Positions 1-13,100 of a stretch of DNA of 64,000 nt are shown here, piece by piece; positions within the stretch are counted from its first letter, which is position 1; each line of letters begins with the position of its first letter. The stretch lies in contig NC_092564.1 of the NCBI RefSeq assembly GCF_037975245.1, positions 114,601-178,600 of the forward strand. The letters are read 5' to 3'. A program made the translations under genes and the position numbers. The notes under the pieces are model-generated. The model did no database searches and had not been told where the DNA came from. It saw only the letters and a program-made list of their open reading frames with translations. The DNA comes from Apostichopus japonicus (lineage: Eukaryota; Echinodermata; Holothuroidea; Aspidochirotida; Stichopodidae).

Positions 1-1066
1 TGAAACCATTGTAAACATGAAAATGCTAAAGGTAAAGGTTGGGTGAATTTCACACTTACTAAGTAGACATGCATCCACCATTGAGTACAAGTTACCCTCC
101 CGGTGTCATGCTGGTAAAAGGTTGTTTGAGGTCAAAATGGTAAATATCTGAAAACCTTCTAAACATTACCTTAAAATGTATAGGTTAGATGGGATTAATA
201 CTCTTTATGTTGTTCCGCCTCAGTGAAAACAAGAACCATTTTGTTTTTATGGATGTCAATATTCATTTATGCTCTGGAACTTCAATTCCAGCTTAATAGT
301 GATTGAGTACAAGAATCATTCCTTGAAGTGCAAAGTTCAAGAGACAATATGAAAACCTTACTGATCATGGAATTCAGTAATGGTCAAAACTTGAGATCTT
401 GTCTGCAGTTTTACAACATGTATCCTTGTTCAAACTGTTGTGAGGAATCACAAAGCCATTTGGCTTTATGGTTTGGTTTGGTTTGTTTTTCACTAAAATG
501 AGTGATATGTATGGAACGTGTCTTCACATAATGACTTAGGTTTACATAATTTTTTAATGCACTTTTGTCGTTTTGGCGTTCCTTAGATATGAGCTGTGCA
601 TAATTATTGATGCACGCAACATGTTTGTTGACGCTATTGTCAACAAAATACCATTTATTTACAAGGAAGAAAATGAATTATGATTCAGTCTAGGAAAAGT
701 GAATGCAGTGCATTTTAGAGATAGTCATTTGGGTTGGGAGGGGGTAGGTGTGCTTCTGGGGTGATAGTAATTCAGTTCAATATCCTGCCTAATATTTATT
801 AAGTTGTTCTAAAGGTAAAATGTGTCATTGTAGGACAGATTGGCTGACACAGGAGTTCTACAAAATTTAGTTTGGACCATTTGCAAGTTTTTTTTCTTCA
901 AATTACAACAAAAAGCATATTCCTTCACTAATGCATATTATTCTTGTCATCATTAAATCTTGAACTTTGTGGATAATAGTAAAGATTATTTCTTAAACTA
1001 CCATGAGATTCACCAGTTTCAGCTGCTTGTGTTTTTCAGCTAATAACATAATTTATTCTTACACAG
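1..1066. other. Intronic sequence upstream of the first visible exon
   Basis: No exon with matching phase is convincing here. Bases 1-480 are a diverged copy of the dispersed intronic repeat (gagtacaag, gaggtcaaaatgg and caaagccatttggcttt blocks). Bases 480-1066 show nothing I can assign beyond AT-rich intron ending in the acceptor at 1066. Confidence 0.6.
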
Positions 1067-1149
1067 ACCAGGATCTTTCAATGGGTATTGACTTAAGTAT
1101 AAATGTCACTATGGAGCTGCAGCCAGACTTAGAACATATTTTAACTACG
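1067..1149 (+). CDS. Exon 1 of the visible part: end of an extracellular module, first half
   Basis: The acceptor is ttcttacacag and the donor is ACG|gtaaga. The exon enters in phase 1 (two bases finish a codon) and leaves in phase 0. It encodes 27 whole codons, beginning QDLSMGIDLSINVT and ending ILTT, with a sequon at N12. The Met codon at 1003 that opens the longer reading frame lies in the intron and is not a start. With exon 2 it forms a 165-base symmetric 1-1 unit, and the pair resembles the single exon at 17467 (Leu/Ile/Val alternation, then a final Pro/Glu-Cys). Confidence 0.75.
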
Positions 1150-4100
1150 GTAAGAGCTGATTATTTTATTCCTGATGGTGATGGCATGTGTGTGTGTTAC
1201 AACTTGGCTTCTAAACAGGATTTAACTCAAAACTATATGGTGGTTGAACTTCATATATGTGGATGCACATTATGAAGTACGAGAATGTATTTTTTCTGCA
1301 GAGGGAAAAGGTCATTCTGGGTTCAAGAAAGGTCAAATTATGAAAAGCCTTGTCAACATGATATCTCCAAATGTAATTTGGATGAAAAAATTCTTACATG
1401 ATATATGGCTCTGCCTTATTGAGTGCAGGATCCTTTTTGTTATTGCCTGGGTCAAAGAGTTCAGAGTCTGCAGCCTTAGAAACATGAAATCTCAAAAAGC
1501 AAGGCTTGGACTTGGCTCATACTTGGTATGTGGATCCAACTTATTGAGTAAAAGAGCCACTATTGTTAGAGATCATAGTTCATTGTAGGTCAAGGGATGT
1601 TAACACCAGTAAACTACTAAATATCACTGCAAGCTTGAAGAAATTTTAACTGGGTCTGTCAATCCACTATAGTAAGTAAGAACAGCCTATTGTAGAGGTC
1701 AAAGGTTATTTGGGATCAAGATTGGAACCTTTTGATCACAAAAGCTCCTAAACAAGTATTGAGAACAAGAACCTACTGTTTCACAGAGGTCACAGGTAAT
1801 TTGAGGTATAAGAAGGCTAAGATTGGAGAACTTTGTAACTTTGCAAAGCTTCATACTTAGTATGTTGATTCATCTTTGGGATTTATAGGGTAAAGATCAG
1901 CTGAGGTCAACAGAGGTCAAAGTTTGAGATCCAGTAAGCATCATGACTCAAAAACTTAAGCTTGAAAGTCATATTAGACTTTTCATCTTGGTGGGAATAA
2001 ATATTCCCACTAAGATGACGTAACCATAAGTTTGAAAACCTTGTACCTGTAAACGCAAAACAAAATTCAATAGCAAAGCTTCATATGTGATGAAGGTTCA
2101 TAGTAGTAAAGAACATCAATGCAGTAGTGTGGCTGAGTTCATGGGTGATTAAAGACCCAATATCTTATACACACTCCAAAAGTAAAGCTTGGACAAAATT
2201 CACACCTGTAGATCCACTTTTTTTGTCCTTCATACATAGGATTTACCTTTTTTTCTTGCACATGTATCCAGCTTACTGTGAACCAGACCTCTAAATTGTT
2301 ATCTGTGTAGCTCAAATGGTGTATGCAATACAATCTTGAAAACCTTGTGTGCAGTAAAACTTGGCAAGGAATTACAAACTCTGTTAGCATTCTAGTTTAC
2401 ATTTTCTCTCTAACATTTGTCCTCATATGCACTCATAATATGTGTTACTGCAGACTTTGGCAATAAACAGGTTTCTGTAAAGATTCTCTTCTTCCCAGAG
2501 ATGCATTGCATTTAAATCCTCTCCTGGTTGATTGCATTTCTTTTAAGTATCTCTTGTTAATAGACCACAAATTATGACAATATTAGTGCATGTTATCAAA
2601 GTCAGAAGTCACAATAATTGTTTATAACATAATACTGTTATAAACAGTTGTATGTTCTTATTTACCAATAGATATATAAGAAAATAGTATTTATGCTAAT
2701 GATATAAAAATAAAAACAGAGTGTTGCAGTCAGTGTTGTGATATAGTGATTGACTTACATAGATAACTGTACATAAAGTCAGATAACTATATAAGATCAT
2801 TCAGTTGTACCAAAGAATGAACAGTTGTTTCTTTTGCAGATAACTTATAAAGTGACCAAGGATGGCCATCAGAGTAATGAAGTCTTACTTGAAAATGCCT
2901 CAGTACCAATTCCAGAATGTAGTGAGTATTTCACATGCTAATCTATAATATTTGCTGGTTCAGATATCTGGACTTTGGTAGAAAATGGAATGGATATCTC
3001 TATAGCCCTTGTTATGAGTGATTTTCATAATGTTTTGGTACTAATGCAGAACTAACTTACTGTGCTAATGCAGTTGATAGGTAAGAACAGTCAGGAGTCA
3101 TTCTAAATGATAAGAACAAGATGACTTGACATATACAGGATCAACAATATTATTACCTCACTTGGTCCTGAATCCAATTGTGTCATTTCAAAATCAATAA
3201 TTCTTTGGAAATATACAGCTAACTTAAGTTTTATTTTGGTTGTAATTTATCAAGTATTAGCTAATAAGTATTAAGCTGCAAAGCAAAATTACAAAGCTGT
3301 TCTTAGCAGGACTTCAACATATAGTGAAGAAAAAAAAAAGAAAAAAAACAGCTTGCAAGAACCTGACACATTGGGCATCTGTGGAGCAATTACCAACTGG
3401 TCTGGAGTGACATCTTACTGCTAAATTACCACCAGCATCACCAATGTGGAGCAATTACTCTGGAGCTGTATCTTACTGCTTAATTATCACCAGCATCACC
3501 AATGTGGAGCAATTACCAACTGGTCTGGAGCGACATCTTACTGCTAAATTATCACCAGCATCACCAATGTGGAGCAATTACTCTTGAGCTGTATCTAACT
3601 GCTTAATTATCACCAGCATCACCAATGTGGAGCAATTACCAACTGGTCTGGAGCGACATCTTACTGCTTAATTATCACCAGCATCACCAATGTGGAGCAA
3701 TTACCAACTGGTCTGGAGCGACATCTTACTGCTAAATTATCACCAGCATCACCAATGTGGAGCAATTACTCTGGAGCTGTATCTTACTGCTTAATTATCA
3801 CCAGCATCACCAATGTGGAGCAATTACCAACTGGTCTGGAGCGACATCTTACTGCTAAATTATCACCAGCATCACCAATGTGGAGCAATTATTCTTGAGC
3901 TGTATCTTACTGCTTAATTATCACCAGCATCACCAATGTTGAGCAATTACCAACTGGTCTAAAGCTATATCTTACTGCTAAGTTATCACCAGCATCACCA
4001 ATGTGGAGCAATTACCCTGGAGCTGTATCTTACTGCTAAATTATCATCAGCATCACCAATGTTGAGCAATTACCAACTGGTCTGGAGCGACATCTTACTG

Positions 4101-7100
4101 CTAAATTATCACCAGCATCACCAATGTGGAGCAATTACCAACTGATCTGGAGTGACATCTTACTGCTAAATTATCACCAGCATCACCAATTTGGAGCAAT
4201 TATTCTTGAGCTGTATCTTACTGCTTAATTATCACCAGCATCACCAATGTGGAGCAATTACCAACCGGTCTAGAGTTATATCTTACTGCTAAATTATCAC
4301 CAGCATCACCAATGTGGAGCAATTACTCTTGAGCTGTATCTTACTGCTTAATTATCACCAGCATCACCAATGTGGAGCAACTACCAACTGGTCTAGAGCT
4401 ATATCTTACTGCTAAATTATCACCAGCATCACCAATGTGGAGCAATTACCAACTAATCATGACCCCTAGAGCAAATGTTAGGAGAATTCCAAGCCTAGAC
4501 TTACATATAGTTCATTGAAATTGGCAGCCACAATGTATGGAAATAGTATGGAAATACAAATAGATAATTTGGTAACATGATAATTTTATGCCCTAGCAAC
4601 ATATAGAAAAAGACAATATAAGTTGGTGATGCTAGTGATAATTTAGCAGTAAGATATAGCACAGTCAAGACTGCATCTTCATTTGGAAGTATATACTGTC
4701 AATTCCTATAGTAGTATTGATTACAGGAACAGTAAGGTGGTTAAAGTTCATACTTATGTAGATCTTCCTTTGTGAGTATAAGAACCCTTATTACATATGG
4801 AGGTCATTTGTAATTTGAGGTCAACATAGGTCAAAGTCTGAAACTTATAAACACTTTAACTCCCATAGTGAAGCCTGAAAGAACTTCATAAATTGCTTGT
4901 AGTGCCAACTTAGTGAGTGTAGTCAATGCTCACTTCTGGTTTCGATGAATATCATTCATGATGGCGTGTGGGTGGGTGTGTGTGGGTGTGATCGGTGCAT
5001 GTGTGCATTTGTGATGCCCAGCTTGTAAACATGATGTCTCAAGAAGGGAAAGTTGGACCAACTTCATATTTGGTGTATAGATGTACCACATTGAGTACAA
5101 GAAGCCTGTTGTTTTCTGAGGAGGTCAAAGGTCTTTTGGGGTCACAAGGGGTCAAAATGTCGAAATTTGTACACACAATATCCCAAGAAGGGAAGCTTGG
5201 GCAGACCTCATATTTGGTGTGTAAACGTAACACATACTAAGTCTAGAAGACATATTACTCCTGTATTTCTAGAATAACACTGGCTTGCAGTCTAACTCAG
5301 AATCATTCTGAATCATTACCAAAGGCAGAATGAATCTATTTGATGGTGATGGTGTGTGTGTCATTGCAATCGTATTGCCATGTGTGCGTGTGTGTGTTTA
5401 TGTTTATGTGATGCTTTGGCTTGTAAACATGAATTCTCCAGTGCTTTAAGTTCTTTTGGTGAATATAGTATGGTCAAATTCAGTTAATATGAATCTGTGC
5501 TGGGGCTATATAAGTCTTCAACAAACCATGTAGTCATCCAGGAAATGAAATATGCTTCAAAGAATATATAGTCTTGCTTTAACACGCTCAGCAGGCCATT
5601 TTCAGTTTTCACTCTCTGAGTTTGAAGGGGCCAACAGATTATCTCACATTGTCTCAAAAATTGCCATTTTCGCTATGATTTCTACAAGATGACTTTGGCT
5701 TTGGCAGTAAGTTGGGCAAAGATTTCACAGTGTTATAAAGATGTCATGTAGACCTCTCATCCATTAATAAAAAAATATTAAAGGGATGTTTGCAAGGTGG
5801 TAGAGCTGATTTGATAAAACTTCTACACTGTAAAATCCTTTCCAGTGAATGTAATTGTTGATGCCCACATGGGAGGGATACATATAAGAACTGGAAATCT
5901 CTGATCTTTCTGGTTCTCACTTAATTCGACAAATTAAACTTACTTGCTCTACATTAGTCAGGTTACTTGAATTTTCAGCAAATTGCATGGTAAGGAACAG
6001 TGGCAAAGGAAGGTACTTTTGAGTGGGGGGGCTGAAGACTGATGGCCAGCCTGGGGGAGGGGTCTAAGGGGAGGGGGTTACCCCTCCTCTTTGGAATTTT
6101 TTTGTATTTCCAGGTGGCCTCAGATGCAATTTGGTGCAATATAGCACACTTTAAACCTAAGGCCAGGTGAAAATGCAAAATTATATACAAAATGGAGTGG
6201 GTGGGTTGAAGTGTGCTATATTGCACCAAATTGCATCTGAGGCCACCTGGAAATGCAAAAAAAATCCAAAGGGGAGGGGGACACCCCCTCCCCTTAGACC
6301 CCTCCCCCAGGCCGGCCATCAGTCTTCAGCCCCCCCACTCAAAAGTACCTTCCTACGCTACTGAGGGGTTTTCTGACTTGCGAAGCGGGGGGGGGCGGAA
6401 TGATACTTCCGCCCCTCCATATTTTTTACTAGGGGGGCTGGTGCTACCCCAGCCCCCCGGTTCCTACACCCTTGGCAAGGAATCACAAAGCCAACTTGCT
6501 TTCTGTTCTGTTCTTCTAACATACTTTTGTTCTCTTTTGATCTTTTTCTTTGGCTGTACCAAGCTTTGCCTCTTCAGACTGTGTCATGAGCATCTTTTTG
6601 GTGGAAACTGGCACAATACAAATGTTCACTATTCTTATTACAACTATTTGTAAAAGTAAGTAGGTATAATCTACTTTTCTTGCTCTTTTCATCAGGAGTT
6701 CAACCAGGACCACCAACTGTCACTGAAACTCCTCCAGCCAAGGATGAATGTGAATCCTGGCAGCAGATAGAGGATTCGTTGGAGTTCAACCTCGAGGGAG
6801 GCTACTCTTTGGATGACTGTGTCACTTTGTCTGGTTGCAGAGGCTTCAACTGTACTGCGACTTACATGGTCAGTCTTCACTGAAGAAACGTAACAGAGTC
6901 AAATTCAGATAATCATCCAAATGATTCCTTCTTTATGATTTCTTGGATAAAGGAATCTATGCGATGGTGAAAGCGTGCGTGTGCGTTTGTTTTGCTATCT
7001 GACAGAGGACTTGAACAAAAGAATTTCAGGTCCTCGGTTGTGATTTCTAAAGAATCACCACGTCCTCGGAAGAATTATATTGTATGGGGTATTGTTAAAG

Positions 7101-10100
7101 TTAGTGTACGTGGATTTGAACAATGGAAAATACAATGGGGTCCTCGGTCTGAATGCAACACAAACATGTGTGTGTGTGTGTGGGACCACTTGGCTTTTAA
7201 ACACCATTACTCAGAAATGATATGATCCGTGAACTTCATATTTGGTATGTGGATGCACCTAATAGAGTAGAAGAACCATCATGTTTCCTCTTGTTTCCTC
7301 GAGTTCAAAGGTCATTTGAGGTCAATAGTGACTACCTTGTAAATATGATAACTCAAAAACCGTAAAGGGGATGAACTTCATATTTTGGTATGTGGATGCC
7401 CACCATATTTAGTAGAAAAGCTGGTGTTTTTCTATGGGGGTGTAAGGTAATTTCAGGATAACAGGGGTCAAAGTCCAAAACCTTGTAAACTCACAAAGTA
7501 AATTGTTGTTGAGGTCAATGGTCATTACAGGAGAGCCTGTGTCATCGTGAATTTATTGTTCGTCACATCACACTGCTTTCACTGTATTACTAATATCAAG
7601 TATCTTGTACACCCTCACTATACATGACATCAGATTCAAGCAGAAAATAGCTAATGTTACATCATCAAAACCACTACATATGCTTTTGCATTCTGGTTAG
7701 TTATGTATACAGACCAGATGTAGCCTAGGCCAAAATAGTGTATTATTCAATGCACATCACAACCGTAGTACCGGTAACAAATAGTTACTATGAGACTTAG
7801 TAATAGTAACACTGCTCGACATATGGTGACTGACTTACAATAAATAGTAACGTTCATTTAGTTTGAGCAATTCATCATGACTTAGGCACACCTTAATGCA
7901 GATGACTATTGCATAGAACTTACCACATCACCCCGACATAAGGTGCAACAAAAATCAGAATTTTCAGAAGAAAGTGATTGAGCCGTAGACCAGACTTTGG
8001 ATGAAAACAACTACATTCAATGAAGTCAAAAGCAATTACATGATTAAGGTCATTATAGTTGGCTTAAATATATATACTAAAAGTATGTGAAGAGTCAAGC
8101 AGGCAGTAAAGCTCCCCTTTCAATCCAGTACAACAAACACCCTCAAGATGAAAAGTTTAGTGTATAACTTAGTTTTTACACTGATTTTTCCTGGGATGTT
8201 TAAGATTTTTCATGCACATATGCCTTTCTTAGGATAGCTACCTTACGTGAAGGAAAAATGATGCAACACTTATGAAGTCAACATCAGATCATCGATTGGT
8301 TGGAATATTGTTAACATTTTAATGAAATACTTTAATATTGAGTGTAATATATTGGAGACTATTTGCTTTCATAGTGTGGGCACTCAACCGATCATCACAT
8401 GTGACTTTTTTTGTGTTCATCAGTCACTGTAGCAGTTACAGACTCAGAAATGGTGACAATTAGATTCCTTTGTACTGATGATATTCTAGTTTATTAAAAC
8501 ATAGAAAGAGAAGAGAACAAAGTACATAAACCCGGCGGCACATAGTGCATTTACACACTATTGATACAACTACAATTCAAGCGATGACTACAGCAAGAAT
8601 GAATAATAATTGCTCCTTGAGGTTGTGGACTACATGAACATTTAACATAATATGTGCTATCACAGCTATCTGACTGAGTCAGAAGTAAGGTATGGATTTT
8701 CATAAGAATATGTTAAAACAACTTCTTGATATCATAACAGTTAATTATGTCACTTTAACCAGTGCAATATATACTTAACACATAGATAGGCACAAATTGG
8801 CTACATTGCTAACCTTGGTTGCCTTTCTGAGTTTCTCTGCTAAATAAGTTAAGATGTCTCACTGCTTGTAGGTTTCCTGTAAAACAAACAAATTAATGTT
8901 CTTTAATTTATGTTATGAACATACTGTGAATAATATCTGAATGCCAAATTTATTTGCATAGCAACACGCTCAACACTTAAATTGTGATAAACAGCGTGAA
9001 TTCCGCCACAAATCGAGTAAATATACCATTTAAACAAGTTACAAAAAATAAACAGTGTGTAATAAAGCCGATACTATGAGGTCATGAATAGTCATTCGTG
9101 AAGTGGAGAATTGGCGAGGTGACGTCCCTTAGCAACAGGTCACATCGTGGACATTTCTATGTTGTACGCCACAAATAATTACCTACAATGAACCCCTAAT
9201 CATGGCTTCATGCTCCCTAAAGTAGCTTAGATGAGTCAACAATTATCTCTGAATGTCATGGCAAAGCCATCCAAGCATCATCTTATATTAAACAGTTGAA
9301 ATGACAGTTAATAACCAGTATCAATGAAATGATTTTCCAATGCTCACAAATAACGTGCACGTGGAAGACAACAGTGTGATAACAAGGCCTAACTTACGAC
9401 GAATGATCGATAGACCATGCACATAATTATCTTTCCAATTACTCATAAAATAACGTGATTCACCTTTACTGCCACTTAATGTTTGTTACTCACCATTAAT
9501 AACATTTGCAATGCAGGCTTCAATCAATAGACAATTAATCACCAAAATTTCATCATGAAATATTACATGACCTTTGGGGTACTGAAAGTTTCAGGTACCT
9601 GAAAGTTTCAGGTCCTTGTCATTTAGGGTGCGATGAAAGAATATAAAGATGATAGGTCAATATTTTACTACATTTACAGTCACTGAGAGTCACAGTAAAT
9701 GATGAAAGAGTGACTTTGATTTCAGATTGTCTTTTGTTTTGTCAGGCAGGTGCAGGGGCTAAAAAAGTTTCAACTATCCTCCCTTGAATCCACTGCTTTT
9801 CAGCTCCACTTTGTACTTGTATTAGCAAGATTCTTTACCAGGAACGGTTGTTATTTTCTTAAAATTGTGTAACAACTTGTTGCATATCACAGGGTCTTAC
9901 AACAGGTACCAGCATCTGCATGATCAAAATTTGTTCACCTTTGTTATGCATATGAGCATTGAGGCAACTTTTACACAAGAGAAATGTGCTTCAGTGTGTT
10001 TGTTGTGTTCTTTCTGTGGTTTGTGTAATAGTTGAACAATGCAGACATTTACTGTTTTCAGCTGCAGCTTAAACTTACTGAACTGCAGTACCATCAGAAC

Positions 10101-13100
10101 CTGGTTCCATACTAAGTGTTAGTTGATAAACAGCTAAAACCAACATTACAAAGCCCTTTTAAGTAATTGGTACTCACAGTTAGTGTCAAATGAAGTCTTC
10201 CACTCCTTATGGGTTTTTACCTGTACTGATAATATAAGTTATCAGTTATGAATAATAAAGACAAAACAAAATAAAACTCCTACTTTCTAAAAGATATAAA
10301 ACACATATGGTAAACTTGAATGAAAGAATGGGCTAATTTTTGTAGCACTATGGTTCATCAATAAAATAAAATTGATTATAACTAAAAAACGGAAGGAGAA
10401 ATCGACTTAATAACCCAGTATGACTGACTTATTAGAGTCAAACCGGCTCTGCGAAATTGCTATGTACTGTACCCCTTCCCCATTTAACAAAGACCCCATT
10501 GTCGAACCGGTCAGGATTTGTCGAAGTACAAACAAATAGTCTAGTATTCTACTGGCTGGTGAGGGGTACTGTAGTCACCTACCTATTGAAGACAAATTAA
10601 TTCTCTTAAGTTTGTTGACTCTCAGGTAAATAACAGATATCTCCAATAATGGTTTATTGCAAATGGCTGTCTGCAAGTGTCACATGACACTTAATATACA
10701 ATATAAAGTACACAAGAGACAGGTTTTGGGAACTTTTTTAAGATTTTCTTGTACAGTATGGTTGCTCAGGCATGATTTGTCATGATGCTTTGTGACTTTT
10801 AACAAATCTTTATGCTTTATATTGGTATTTGTGAAACACGTCTCTTGTGATTTCTGTGGGTTAAGCAACAAATTCTTTTGAATACAGTTTGAAATTATAT
10901 TATCTACAGCACCTTGGTAATTGATTTGGTCATTAGCCACAGTATACTAAGTAATATGCACATTATGGCAGTACCATCATCTTACTTAGTGACAGAAATG
11001 TCTTCACTTGATCTATATCATCTGTATATCATTAATAGCATAGTAGAAAGTGGACCCTCCTGAGGCACATCACAAACTTTAATTTCAGATAATTGTGATG
11101 TGCCTTTATCCAACTATTCTCATATTGACCACCCTTGTAGGAATTCTGGAAGCCATCAAATAATCCATAATTCTTCGATATCTTGAAGAAGCAGATTAGG
11201 TAAAACAGTATTAAAATGCACTTGGAAAATCAAGACAAAGTGTTTTTGATATAAATTTTTTCAATACTGTTTTAATGACACAATGTCCTGGATTAGTGAC
11301 AGCACCTGTAAAGGGTGCACCCTTCTTGTATGAAAACTGAAAGGTTCCCCAGTTTGTTTACATTATCCAATACACAAGGTAGTGAAATCTTCAAACTATT
11401 AACAAGCAACACTTGTCAGGTCAGTTGGTCTAAAATCATGAAAACTTTTGGGAGTTTTAACATAGATTGGAATAGGATGAGTCAAGGCAGTTTTCCACAG
11501 ATAAAGATATATTTCATGCTTTGTTGGAATAAGAATGTGTAATTTGGCCCATAAATGAATTTGTCAGATCCACCTGCAATCCCTTACTATTTTGAGTTGC
11601 CTACTTACAGCATTAACATCTAATATGGATATATTCTCATAAACATCAGACAAGGATCATCAAATTTCATTTCTGCTTGCATCATTAAAACGTCCAAGGT
11701 ATTTGCTTTATGACATTCTGAAATTTTCATCACAAAGATTAATTCTTGGCAAAGAAATGATTTAATTAGCCAACTATTTTGAATGTTTCTTGCTACATAT
11801 AATATGTTGATAATGCTCCTTTGATATGTTCCTAATGTGGAGCCATTTTAATAAAGAACATATTAAGATAATGCACACAATATAATGCATTGAAAGATTG
11901 TGTGTTTTAGTTTGAATAACTTGTGCCTTTTTCAGCATCTACACTAACTTAAAAAGGAAATGAAAACACCCTTTGATATTGAATTCATCCTCAGGACCAG
12001 GTATATCAAGTTGTGATTGAAGAGTTTCACTGTGAAGATCCAACCTATGTCATGATTAGTGTTGATGGACCTGATGAACATTATTCCCAGAACTTTACAC
12101 ACAATGAAACAGCACTTATACCAGGTAAGAAATCAGATGCCTTGCTTTGTATAACAAATCTTAACTAGCGCCTGCTGGTCTCTAATTACATGCTGAAGAC
12201 AAAGGAATCTATGTGATGGTGTATGTGTTTGTATGTGATGCCATTGCCTGTAAACATGACTCAAAAAGTGCTTGATGGTTATTAAACTTGGTGTTTGGAT
12301 TCCCCCGTGGTGAGTACAAGAACTCTGGACATTGGTGGAGGTCACATTTCAACATGTTGTAGTCTGAAAACCTTAGATGATCTTCTTGCTTGATGTGTGG
12401 ATACACACTATTGAATAAGAGAACTGTATTGATATTCAACATATATAGTCAGAAAACAGGTCTTGTAAATATGAAAATTACCAAAAGATATCTGTGGTGA
12501 ACTTCATCATTGATATGTAATCAATCTTAGCAAGTACAAAGCCTGTATTGAAATTGGCAAAGGCCATATGAGGTCAACAAAAGCCTGCAAATCTTGTAAA
12601 CATGATAACTCATAAGTGTTATTTGGTATTTACATCCAATTTGTGAGTACCAGAACCTTACTATTTTCTGTCAAAGTCAGATGTTACTTAAGATCAAGAG
12701 AAAAGTCAAAGTCTGAAACACTGTAAGCATTAATTCCAAAGTTAAACATCATATTTGCTGTGCTGAGCAAAAATAGTAAGTAATGCATAAATGAATTTGA
12801 TACTTGATATGTAGGCCAAGCAACAATCTTGCAGATCCCTTGAAAAGGTTGTGTGCATTGTTACAGTTGCATATTGTCATATAAAGGTGGCAAGGACTGA
12901 ATGATATGTCATTGGCTTTCTGGTTTGAATCTATGCAGTAGTGATGGAGTGTGTATTGGAGAAGCTCCTTGGCCTGTACAATATACAAGCATATTGCAGA
13001 ATATGTACTCATAGTATATATTTGTTAAGAGATGTCACACTGCAAACCAACTGCATTGAAGAAGAATACTAGACTGAAAGCCATTAAGAAGAGAAATTTA

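Noticed and set aside
1003-1275. A 90-codon frame with a Met at 1003, as a gene start
   Set aside because: The Met lies in an intron. The real coding part starts at 1067 after a good acceptor and ends at the donor at 1150.
3692-3898. Open frame inside the 58/65-base minisatellite
   Set aside because: It is a by-product of the tandem repeat, with no splice context or domain.
6167-6653. Overlapping frames with Pro-rich text
   Set aside because: They read through the GC-rich arms of the hAT-type miniature element, and both strands are open because the arms are inverted copies.
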